A stretch of 64,000 nucleotides of DNA from Marinomonas pontica (lineage in GTDB: Bacteria > Pseudomonadota > Gammaproteobacteria > Pseudomonadales > Marinomonadaceae). The DNA is taken from assembly GCF_026191375.1 (NCBI RefSeq), contig NZ_JAODTL010000056.1:17073-81072 (forward strand), written 5' to 3'. The position numbers and the translations under genes were made by a program. Shown piece after piece: positions 56,323-64,000 of this stretch (position 1 is the first letter of the stretch; every line of letters starts with the position of its first letter). The notes under the pieces were generated by a model that saw only the letters and a list, made by a program, of their open reading frames with translations, ran no database searches and had not been told where the DNA came from.

Positions 56323-57096
56323 GTGCACATTTGGGCAGTGGCGAATCAAAAAGGCGGCGTTGGCAAAACGACGACAGTAGTTTCTTTAGCAGGCTTATTA
56401 GCTGATGCTGGAAATCGAGTGTTAATGATCGACCTTGATCCGCATGGTTCATTGACGAGCTACTTTCGTTTTGATCCTGACTCTATTGAAAAAAGTGCCT
56501 ATAGCCTTTTCCAGACAACAGGGAAAATTCCTGAAGACCTACCCGCGTCCTTGATTTTAGAAACAGGACATCCCAATTTGTCTTTATTGCCTGCTTCTAC
56601 CGCATTAGCAACATTAGAACGTCATGCTCAATCGCAAGGTGGCATGGGATTGGTTGTTTCAAAAACATTGGCGATTCTTTGGGATGATTACGACTACGTC
56701 TTAATAGACAGCCCACCTGTGCTGGGTGTATTGATGATTAATGCGTTAGCGGCTTGTCAGCAACTTGTGATACCGGTACAAACAGAATTTTTGGCGATCA
56801 AAGGGTTAGAGCGCATGGTGAGGACTCTGACGATGATCAATCGTGCCAGAAAGCGTCCTGTTCCTTTCGTGATTGTACCAACGCTCTTCGACAGACGAAC
56901 GCAAGCCTCGAATAAAAGCTTGCGCAATTTAAAAGATACTTACGAGGAATTGGTTTGGCATTCGGTCATTCCAGTCGATACCAAATTACGAGATGCCAGT
57001 ACCGCAGGCATTGCTCCTTCCGCATTGGATCCAAATGCCCGAGGAATTAAGGCATATGCAAGTCTGATGGATTCTTTGCTGAACCCAGCGGGATAG
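56323..57096 (+). CDS. parC: ParA-type ATPase of polar chemotaxis arrays (ParC-like)
   Basis: A 257-residue MinD/ParA ATPase starting at GTG 56323 (AGGGGAG upstream). Deviant Walker A QKGGVGKTTTV (residues 9-19), switch I DLDPHGSLT, and Walker B in VLIDSPPVLGVL. In Vibrio and Pseudomonas this gene, between motD and the CheW-like genes, places chemotaxis arrays at the pole (ParC). It is not FlhG, which would sit after flhF and has a different N terminus. Confidence 0.88.
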   Translation: MHIWAVANQKGGVGKTTTVVSLAGLLADAGNRVLMIDLDPHGSLTSYFRFDPDSIEKSAYSLFQTTGKIPEDLPASLILETGHPNLSLLPASTALATLERHAQSQGGMGLVVSKTLAILWDDYDYVLIDSPPVLGVLMINALAACQQLVIPVQTEFLAIKGLERMVRTLTMINRARKRPVPFVIVPTLFDRRTQASNKSLRNLKDTYEELVWHSVIPVDTKLRDASTAGIAPSALDPNARGIKAYASLMDSLLNPAG

Positions 57097-57105
57097 TAAT
57101 AGTTT

Positions 57106-57999
<894 letters not shown>

Positions 58000-58034
58000 T
58001 TGAAATGATCATTTTTGATCTTTGGAGATGAATA

Positions 58035-58526
58035 ATGGCAACTAGCATCGCGTTAAAAAGCGCAAATCAGTCAGAAGATCCAATGTTGCAGTGGGTAACG
58101 TTCCGTCTAGAGAATGAAATCTATGGTGTTAATGTTATGCAAGTTAAAGAAGTACTGCGTTACTCTGAAATTGCCCCTGTGCCTGGTGCGCCTAATTTTG
58201 TATTAGGTATTATTCATTTACGTGGTACGGTCGTTACTGTGATCGACACTTGTCAGCGCTTTGGTTTGCCTTCAGGTGATATTACGGATGCCACCCGTAT
58301 CATGATTTTGGAAGTAGAAGGTCATGTGATTGGGATTTTGGTCGATGCGGTGTCTGAAGTGGTGTATCTGCGTCAGTCAGAAATTGAGCCGTCCCCAAAT
58401 GTTGGTAACGATGAATCTTCAAAATTTATTCAAGGTGTTTGCCATAAAAATGATATCTTATTGATTCTTGTGGATTTGGATAAGTTGTTATCCGAAGATG
58501 AATGGTCTGAAGTAGGATCGATGTAA
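58035..58526 (+). CDS. cheW: chemotaxis coupling protein CheW
   Basis: CheW (163 residues) joins CheA to chemoreceptors. The SH3-like fold motifs WVTFRLENEIYGVNVMQVKEVLRY (cited by its ends), APVPGAPNFVLGIIHLRG and HVIGILVDAVSEVV are typical. ATG 58035 with GGAG upstream. Last core chemotaxis gene of the cluster. Confidence 0.96.
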   Translation: MATSIALKSANQSEDPMLQWVTFRLENEIYGVNVMQVKEVLRYSEIAPVPGAPNFVLGIIHLRGTVVTVIDTCQRFGLPSGDITDATRIMILEVEGHVIGILVDAVSEVVYLRQSEIEPSPNVGNDESSKFIQGVCHKNDILLILVDLDKLLSEDEWSEVGSM

Positions 58527-58545
58527 TTTAAGGTAGCTGTACTAG

Positions 58546-58950
58546 ATGGAATCTCAATGGTTATTTAACCTCCTATTAATGCTGCAGTTCGTGATTTTGA
58601 TCGCGGTGGTAGTGTGGGCCTTTAGATTATCGAAACGATTGGCTTTACTGAAGCGTGAACACGCTGAGGCAGAGTCAAGCCAAAAGAAGCAGGTGCAAGT
58701 GCTTGCTTCCGGTTCTATTGGAATGGGGCGTCGTTTGGTGGCGATTGAGAAAAAATTGAATCTTGCCGTTGAAAAACAATCTGAGATCTTATCTAAAGAA
58801 GGTGGGGTCTCTTATAATCGTGCGATGGAGTTGCTTGAAATGGGCGCAACCATTGATGATTTAGTCTCTAAATGCGGCTTGATTCGCGCCGAAGCAGAAT
58901 TAATTAGCTTGTTGAAACAGGAATCACGAAGAAACTCCGATTACCACTGA
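58546..58950 (+). CDS. DUF2802 membrane-anchored coiled-coil protein
   Basis: 134 residues: an N-terminal membrane helix (about residues 6-28), a charged coiled coil (about 29-80), and a small C-terminal helix-turn-helix-like segment (YNRAMELLEMGATIDDLVSKCGLIRAEAELI, cited by its ends). It matches in size and place the DUF2802 protein found after cheW in many Pseudomonas-like flagellar clusters. Function is unknown. It converges with the next gene, overlapping by ten bases. Confidence 0.8.
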   Translation: MESQWLFNLLLMLQFVILIAVVVWAFRLSKRLALLKREHAEAESSQKKQVQVLASGSIGMGRRLVAIEKKLNLAVEKQSEILSKEGGVSYNRAMELLEMGATIDDLVSKCGLIRAEAELISLLKQESRRNSDYH

Positions 58951-59189
58951 TGGTCTTTTATTTGGTGAGCGAAGGCGATAATTTCTGCAACGGCTAAATA
59001 TAACGACTCGGGTATTTCTTCCCCCAATTCTAAGGTGCTGAGCATCTCTACTAGTTCTGGGCTTTGGTGAAGCAGGACATCGTTGTCTTTTGCTACGGCC
59101 ATTATTTTCTCTGCGAGCAAACCGCTGCCTTTTGCTGTCACTGTTGGTGCTGCGGTGTAGTCGTATTTTAGCGCCACTGCTTTTTGCAT
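58941..59189 (-). CDS. FlhB C-terminal domain-like protein (FlhX type)
   Basis: An 82-residue protein that resembles the FlhB cytoplasmic domain after its autocleavage site: AVALKYDYTAAPTVTAKG corresponds to FlhB residues following NPTH, and GEEIPESLYLAVAEIIAFAHQIK to its C-terminal helix. It has no membrane part and no NPTH. Such stand-alone proteins can partly replace the FlhB tail in some bacteria. It starts at 59189, the last base of the upstream FliK-like gene, so the two are one unit. Confidence 0.85.
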   Translation of the reverse strand: MQKAVALKYDYTAAPTVTAKGSGLLAEKIMAVAKDNDVLLHQSPELVEMLSTLELGEEIPESLYLAVAEIIAFAHQIKDHQW

Positions 59190-60772
59190 TAGGTCCTCAC
59201 GTCAATCAAAGATTGGCTTTTCGTCACATTTATAGTGTCTTTTTCCAGTTTGGTTTGAAAGGCGTCTAACCTTTCTACCTCAATATCTTTGTCTTTTAAC
59301 TGCTGCTTTAATGCAGACATATTTTTCTGTAGTTTCTGAACTGTTTCTGGGTCTTCAGCCGCAAATAGAATGCCGACTTTGTTTGCTTGTATGCTGACTC
59401 GCGCATCAAATCGACCCGTTTCTTCAAAGTCAAATTTTAGCTTTACCAGCCAGCGGCGGTCTTGTTTTGTTTGTTCTTGTGTACTGGCGTCTTTATCAAT
59501 GGCTATTTGCACAAAATTGAGCGACTGCCCCTGTTTTATTGGGAGTTCAATGTGCAGCGGGTACGTTATTGTTGATATCTGGTTTGGGTCTGAAAAATGA
59601 CGCAGCTGGTTGGTCGTAATGCGCTCTATGGCATTGGCTATTTGCTCGGTTGGTATGCTTGCGAACCGTCCCGTACTGACGTTGTCTTGAGTTTCTTTTA
59701 GTCTAGTTAGGTTAAGTTTCAGGTCGGCAGGAATAAGAGTTTTGCTGTCATTGACCAGCAGAGTTTCAGTAAACACGCCGCTGGTTTGCATTGCTTGTTT
59801 CATGGCGTCTGGCGATGTGGTTAATGCTGCCAAGTTAGGGATATTTTGCATTAATTGCTTCAGCGCTTGTTGGGTTTGAGGTGGCAAGGTCGATGGTGAC
59901 GATTCGCTCAGCGTTTGAAGTTGTTTGACGAGTTGGGTCATATCTCCAAGCGAGAGTTGCTTTGGTAAGCTTTGTTTAAGCGCTTCAACATGCGGCGATA
60001 CGGATGTTGAGGTAATCTTGGTCGGCAGCACTTGCATGTTATTGCTTGCGTCTACCAGCACACGAAGTGTATCGCCTTTTTTGAGTGGCGTTTGGCTCAG
60101 AATGGGGAACTCTGATGTGCCATCTGTAACGGTCACTTGTTGTGGTGTCGCTACGCTGGCTGTGGCGTTGCTCGGCTGAGCGGGTAAGCTCGTTGTCAAA
60201 GACCCAGAAGATTGGGGAGCTTGTGACGAGGAGAGGGGATGAGAAGGGGGAGATGGCGCAATAGAGGGGGGTGGTGGAAGGCCGGCTAATGGATTAGAAG
60301 GCATGGCCGTTGCAGGTATTGTGGTAGATGTCATACTAGCAGGCGTTGACGTTACGGTTAAATGAACAACACGTGATGCGAGCGTTAAATCAGTGTTTTG
60401 ATTGATCCTTGTTTGTGGCGTATTACCCACTTTATTGGTTTGGCTCTCAACTGGAATCGTTAAGCTGGGTTGAAGAGGGTCAGTTTTATTAAGTTGAGCG
60501 GTCTTGATTGTGCTGATATCAAGCGCTTGTCCTGTATTGATTATGGTAAAGGGCTGCTGTGCACTGGTTGCATGCAAAATTTGCGCAGGCTTGCCCTGAA
60601 AGCGAATTGCCTCGCTGCCTTGGAACTTAATGACGCTTAGGCTCTCTATTAGCTTTATTTCGCTGCTGAGCTTGGCGATCGCCCCAGTGTAGTTTGGGAT
60701 GCGGCTGCTGGTGGTATTGGCACTCTGATTGCCTGATGTTTTGTTGAGCGTAGACTGAATGTCAGAGATCAT
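59189..60772 (-). CDS. second FliK-like hook-length control protein
   Basis: A long Ser/Thr/Pro/Gln-rich N-terminal and middle region, then a C-terminal Flg_hook-like domain (LHIELPIKQGQSLNFVQIAID; KLKFDFEETGRFDARVSIQANKVGILFAAED, cited by its ends). From ATG 60772 it has 527 residues; the frame also opens at GTG 60850 (553 residues). Paired with the FlhB-tail protein, it mirrors the FliK-FlhB switch; the same pair is found in this place in Pseudomonas-like clusters. It is divergent from ccmA. Confidence 0.82.
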   Translation of the reverse strand: MISDIQSTLNKTSGNQSANTTSSRIPNYTGAIAKLSSEIKLIESLSVIKFQGSEAIRFQGKPAQILHATSAQQPFTIINTGQALDISTIKTAQLNKTDPLQPSLTIPVESQTNKVGNTPQTRINQNTDLTLASRVVHLTVTSTPASMTSTTIPATAMPSNPLAGLPPPPSIAPSPPSHPLSSSQAPQSSGSLTTSLPAQPSNATASVATPQQVTVTDGTSEFPILSQTPLKKGDTLRVLVDASNNMQVLPTKITSTSVSPHVEALKQSLPKQLSLGDMTQLVKQLQTLSESSPSTLPPQTQQALKQLMQNIPNLAALTTSPDAMKQAMQTSGVFTETLLVNDSKTLIPADLKLNLTRLKETQDNVSTGRFASIPTEQIANAIERITTNQLRHFSDPNQISTITYPLHIELPIKQGQSLNFVQIAIDKDASTQEQTKQDRRWLVKLKFDFEETGRFDARVSIQANKVGILFAAEDPETVQKLQKNMSALKQQLKDKDIEVERLDAFQTKLEKDTINVTKSQSLIDVRT

Positions 60773-60885
60773 GCCGTTTGCCTGCTGGTTCGTTATTTTG
60801 GAAATATTCTCATATAATGTTCGGGCTTCAGTGTAGCTAAATAAACACACTGTGATCTTTATATCGACCGACTTGGGTAAATCTT

Positions 60886-61500
60886 TTGCAAGCTGTTGCT
60901 ACTTTGACAATATCAGACCTTTGGATCGAGCGGGACGAGAGGGATTTGTGTGCGGGATTATCCGTTCAACTTGTGGCGGGTGAGGCGATTCGTATTTTGG
61001 GTGTAAATGGCGCCGGTAAAAGCTCTTTGCTCAAAGTGATCGCTGGCGTCATGTCTCCATTAAAAGGTGAGATACATTACTTAGGTCAAGATGTCACACA
61101 TGATCGACGGCCGCTTCAACAAGATCTGCTGTATCTTGGGCATTCGTTAGGGATAAAGAATTTGCTTACGGTGAGTGAACATATTCGCCATTATTGTCCA
61201 TCTGTCTTGCCAGAAACCCTGCAAACAGTGTTGACTCAATTGGGGCTCATAGACTACGCAGATACCCAAGTTAAGGCATTATCAGCGGGGCAGAAACAGC
61301 GAGTTGCTCTTTCTCGTTTGTGGGTAGAAAACAAAGCACTTTGGTTGTTGGATGAGCCTTTTGCTACTTTGGATGTCAATGCGGTTGCGCTATTGGAGTT
61401 ACGTATCAAACAGCACGTTTCCGCTGACGGTTTGGTGTTGTTCACCACTCATCAAGAAGTGCTGTCTCTAAATGCTCGTGAAGTTTCGTGGTTAGTATGA
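60886..61500 (+). CDS. ccmA: cytochrome c maturation ABC ATPase CcmA
   Basis: CcmA (204 residues) powers release of heme-bound CcmE from CcmC. Walker A GVNGAGKSS near residue 39, signature LSAGQKQRVALSR, Walker B LWLLDEPFATLD. The signature LSAGQ rather than LSGGQ is usual for CcmA. Start TTG 60886 without a strong SD; TTG 60904 is possible. It overlaps ccmB by ATGA. Confidence 0.94.
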   Translation: MQAVATLTISDLWIERDERDLCAGLSVQLVAGEAIRILGVNGAGKSSLLKVIAGVMSPLKGEIHYLGQDVTHDRRPLQQDLLYLGHSLGIKNLLTVSEHIRHYCPSVLPETLQTVLTQLGLIDYADTQVKALSAGQKQRVALSRLWVENKALWLLDEPFATLDVNAVALLELRIKQHVSADGLVLFTTHQEVLSLNAREVSWLV

Positions 61501-62159
61501 CGTATTTTTCTTTTTTGATGACGGAATTTTGTGTCTTATGGCGCCGTAAACACGATGTTTTTAATGCTGTGTTATTTTTCATTATCGTTGTGTCTTTGTT
61601 TCCGCTAGGTATTGACCCTGCGCCTGAGTTTTTGGCTCCAGCGTCAGGCGGTATTCTCTGGTGTGCTGCTGTCCTGTCGATCTTGATGGTCATAGAAGGT
61701 ATTTTTAAAGAAGATTATCGCGATGGTTCGCTAGAACAATGGCTGGTTAGTGGGTTGTATTTACCACTGTTGGTGTTACTTAAACTGATCGTTCAATGGG
61801 CTGGCGTGGTGATGCCTCTGTTGATGGTGATGCCGCTGTTGTCGCAGATGTTGTATTTGCCTAGTGGCAGCTTTTGGGTGTTGATCATGACGGTCGTGCT
61901 TGGAACCCCAAGCTTATTTTTGATAGGCGCCATTGGAGCAGCCTTAACGGTATCGTTGAGGCAAGGCGCAATGCTGGTGATGCTATTGATATTGCCTTTC
62001 TATCTTCCGGTGATTATTTTTGCCGTGTCGGCGATAAGGGCCTCACAAGAAGGGGCACCGTATTTTGGTTTTTTGGCGATGTTGTTGGCCATGTCTTTAT
62101 TGTCTTTGGTGATATCGCCCTTTATGACGGCCGTTGCCGTGAAAGCGAGTGTGAATTAA
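61497..62159 (+). CDS. ccmB: heme export permease subunit CcmB
   Basis: CcmB (220 residues) is the membrane part of the CcmAB complex, with six hydrophobic segments; the N-terminal cytoplasmic LWRRKHDVFNAVLFFIIVVSLFPLGI (cited by its ends) and the EDYRDGSLEQWL motif are typical. ATG 61497 overlaps the ccmA stop. The last base overlaps the ccmC ATG at 62159. Confidence 0.94.
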   Translation: MTYFSFLMTEFCVLWRRKHDVFNAVLFFIIVVSLFPLGIDPAPEFLAPASGGILWCAAVLSILMVIEGIFKEDYRDGSLEQWLVSGLYLPLLVLLKLIVQWAGVVMPLLMVMPLLSQMLYLPSGSFWVLIMTVVLGTPSLFLIGAIGAALTVSLRQGAMLVMLLILPFYLPVIIFAVSAIRASQEGAPYFGFLAMLLAMSLLSLVISPFMTAVAVKASVN

Positions 62160-62906
62160 TGAATTGGACATGGTTTCATAAATTAGGGGCGCCAAAGTGG
62201 TTTTTTCATTGGTCTAAATCTTGGGCGCTGCCCGTCTTTTGTTTTTGGCGTTTTTTGCCTTCTTGTTGGGTTGGTATGGGGCTTGGCTTTTGCGCCAGAA
62301 GACTACCAACAAGGCAACAGTTTTCGAATCATTTATATCCATGTTCCTGCGGCGATGTTGGCGCAATCTTGTTATCTAGGGCTGGGTATCGCTGGTTTTG
62401 TTTTTCTTGTCTGGCAAATGAAAATAGCCCCTATTTTTATTAAATCACTGGCTCCTTTGGGGGCGGCGATGTCTTTGATTGCATTATTGTCTGGGTCTAT
62501 TTGGGGAAAGACAACATGGGGGACATGGTGGGTTTGGGACGCGAGGCTAACATCGGTATTGGTGTTGTTTTTACTGTATATGGGCATCATCGCATTACAG
62601 AATGCGTTAGATGATGTGACGTTGGCGAACAAGGCCGCCGCAGTGATGGGAGTGGTGGGGTTAATTAATTTACCCATTATCAAATATTCCGTTATTTGGT
62701 GGAACACGTTGCATCAAGGCCCAACTTTTACGGTCACCGAAAAACCTTCGATGCCTGTCGAAATGTGGTTGCCATTGTTGGTGTCGGTTATCGGGTTTTA
62801 TGGTGTCGTGGCCGGGTTATTGTTATGGCGGATGCAGTCTGAGATCTTGTGGCGAGAGAAGCGTTCGGCATGGGTAAGGCAAGAGGTATTGGGCGATGGC
62901 CTTTGA
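62159..62906 (+). pseudogene. ccmC: heme handling protein CcmC, frame-broken as sequenced
   Basis: CcmC loads heme onto CcmE through its WWD motif. The gene opens at ATG 62159 (MNWTWFHKLGAPKWF) and loses frame after ...WALPVF. The rest, VFGVFCLLVGLVWGLAFAPEDYQQGN with WGTWWVWDARLT (WWD domain) and NLPIIKYSVIWWNTLHQG, is in the next frame to 62906. One T fewer in the T4 run at 62237-62240 restores a 248-residue CcmC. It overlaps ccmD by 11 bases. Confidence 0.9.
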
Positions 62907-63072
62907 TAATCTAATGGATTTTATGGCGATGGGTAAGCACGGCTTTTATGTGTGGACGGCTTATGGCGTGAGCATAGGCATACTCGTCGGATTGGTCTCT
63001 CATACTATGTTTCAGCGCCGGGACATTCGCAAAACATTACATCAACGTTTTATGAGGAAAGACACTCGCTAA
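62896..63072 (+). CDS. ccmD: small heme exporter protein CcmD
   Basis: A 58-residue protein starting [20 protein letters not shown], with one membrane helix (about residues 19-40) and a basic tail ([15 protein letters not shown]). CcmD holds CcmC and CcmE together with CcmAB. ATG 62896 lies inside the ccmC end, and the stop overlaps the ccmE ATG (TAATG). Confidence 0.92.
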   Translation: MAFDNLMDFMAMGKHGFYVWTAYGVSIGILVGLVSHTMFQRRDIRKTLHQRFMRKDTR

Positions 63073-63539
63073 TGCATCCAGTTAGAAAGAAGCGTGTTGT
63101 GATGATCGCTGCCATTGTGTTGATTTTAAGCGCGGTGGTGGGGTTGGTTTTGTACGCCCTTCAGCAAAATATTAACTTGTTTTATTCGCCATCGCAGATT
63201 GCCTTGGGAGAAGCGCCGCGTCATGCGAATATTCGCGCAGGAGGCATGGTAGTGAAAGGAAGCCTTGTCCGTGATGCAAAGACATTGGCGGTGTCGTTTG
63301 ATGTCACAGATTTTCAACACGAGGTCACGATAGAATACCGCGGTATTTTGCCCGATTTGTTTCGCGAAGGGCAGGGGGTTGTCGCGCAAGGAAAATTGAA
63401 TAATCAAGGTGTATTTATAGCTTCTCAAGTACTGGCTAAGCATGATGAGAAATACATGCCACCAGAGATCTCTGATGCACTAAAAAATGCGCGTCCGCTG
63501 CCTGCTGTAAAGGCAAATACAGCCCCGTCTAATTATTAA
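63072..63539 (+). CDS. ccmE: heme chaperone CcmE
   Basis: CcmE (155 residues) carries heme in the periplasm. N-terminal membrane anchor (about residues 9-30), then an OB-fold with YSPSQI and [11 protein letters not shown]. The covalent heme-binding His and the Tyr four residues later are in [12 protein letters not shown]. The start at ATG 63072 overlaps the ccmD stop. Confidence 0.96.
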   Translation: MHPVRKKRVVMIAAIVLILSAVVGLVLYALQQNINLFYSPSQIALGEAPRHANIRAGGMVVKGSLVRDAKTLAVSFDVTDFQHEVTIEYRGILPDLFREGQGVVAQGKLNNQGVFIASQVLAKHDEKYMPPEISDALKNARPLPAVKANTAPSNY

Positions 63540-63551
63540 TTTGGCATTTAT

Positions 63552-64000
63552 ATGTTTCCTGAAATTGGTCAGTTTTCACTGATATTGTCATTGTTCTTTG
63601 CTTTGTCTTTGGCTGTTATGCCATTGCTTGGTTATTGGAAGGGAAATCGTCTGTTGCTCGCAACGGCTCGTCCGCTGACGTTTGTTATGTCGGCATTGAT
63701 TGCCATCAGTTTTCTTTCATTGAGTTTGGCATTCTTACGCGATGATTTTTCCGTGCTGTACGTTAGCCAGAACTCCAATAGCCAATTGCCTGTTTGGTAT
63801 AAATTTAGTGCGTTATGGGGCGGTCATGAAGGCTCTTTTGTTGTTATGGGTGCTGATCTTATCGGGATGGTGCTCTGCCGTCGCATTGAAAATACGTACG
63901 TTACCAGAGGATATTGGTCCTATTGTTCTTTCTGTATTGGGCGCCGTGACGGTTGGCTTTTTGTCTTTTTACTCTTTACCTCTTCGCCTTTCGTGCGCCT
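63552..64000 (+). pseudogene. ccmF: cytochrome c heme lyase subunit CcmF, partial and frame-broken as sequenced
   Basis: The start of CcmF (family length about 650 residues), which attaches heme to apocytochromes. MFPEIGQFSLILSLFFA and the ALWGGHEGS motif read in frame from ATG 63552. Two breaks follow: one T too many in T4 at 63836-63839 (restoring GSLLLWVLILSGW), and one T too few in T5 at 63966-63970 (restoring FLSFLLFTSSPF). The rest lies beyond the window edge. Confidence 0.87.

Noticed and set aside
56323..57096. FlhG/FleN relocated to the chemotaxis operon
   Set aside because: The ParA-type protein starts directly at the P-loop and sits between motD and the CheW-like gene, the normal place of ParC; FlhG has an extra N-terminal DQAxxLR-type segment.

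Overview
The window reads as chromosomal DNA of a marine gammaproteobacterium of the Oceanospirillales type, Marinomonas-like. The basis is moderate GC, a Pseudomonas-style polar flagellar and chemotaxis order (fleS-fleR-fliEFGHIJ, fliK-R, flhB-flhA-flhF-fliA-cheYZAB-motCD-parC-parP-cheW), ccm genes directly after it, a bioBFHCD operon, and rpsF-rpsR-membrane protein-rplI-dnaB. The genus is inferred from gene order and protein resemblance only. I see no phage, IS element, CRISPR array, integron or tRNA; the region is core genome.

Layout. 1-702: partial AGE-family epimerase (minus). 801-5248: LPS genes hldE-msbA-waaA. 5235-8797: TPP-riboswitch-controlled thiamine ABC transporter thiBPQ. 8919-11567: three EamA/DMT exporters. 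11807-14010: ribosomal protein operon with strong promoter, structured leader and terminator. 14067-17100: dnaB and an Aer-like PAS chemoreceptor. 17216-23931: biotin locus (bioA and comF minus, bioBFHCD plus) with a BirA operator in front of bioB. 24040-50113: flagellar regulators, basal body, export apparatus, FlhF and sigma-28. 50156-58950: chemotaxis genes, the second stator MotCD, polar array placement proteins ParC/ParP, and CheW. 58941-60772: FlhB-tail and FliK-like genes (minus). 60886-64000: ccmABCDEF, cut by the window edge.

The least ordinary stretch is 32847-38676, inside the flagellar cluster between fliJ and fliK. It encodes a roughly 625-residue protein I do not recognise, a membrane transducer-like protein with no chemoreceptor signalling tip, a STAS anti-sigma-antagonist-like protein, and a REC-PP2C-HATPase response regulator. 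The last two are a known partner-switch pair near polar flagellar genes. The first two look like a dedicated sensor and adaptor feeding that switch. A good sigma-54 promoter follows immediately and restarts transcription at fliK. Other notable points are a FleQ-like protein with no AAA+ domain, no flhG between flhF and fliA, four FliM/CheZ-like peptides in the CheA linker, a (GAGCCA)15 tract in parP, and a 15-bp inverted repeat abutting the bioA start.

Caution. At least ten genes (thiP, an EamA gene, fliF, the unknown 32847 gene, fliA, cheA, cheB, motC, ccmC, ccmF) carry single-base frame breaks, nearly all in homopolymer runs, and the reading frame is restored by one base each time. Sequencing or assembly error is the simplest explanation. 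I annotate those genes across the break and mark them as frame-broken as sequenced.
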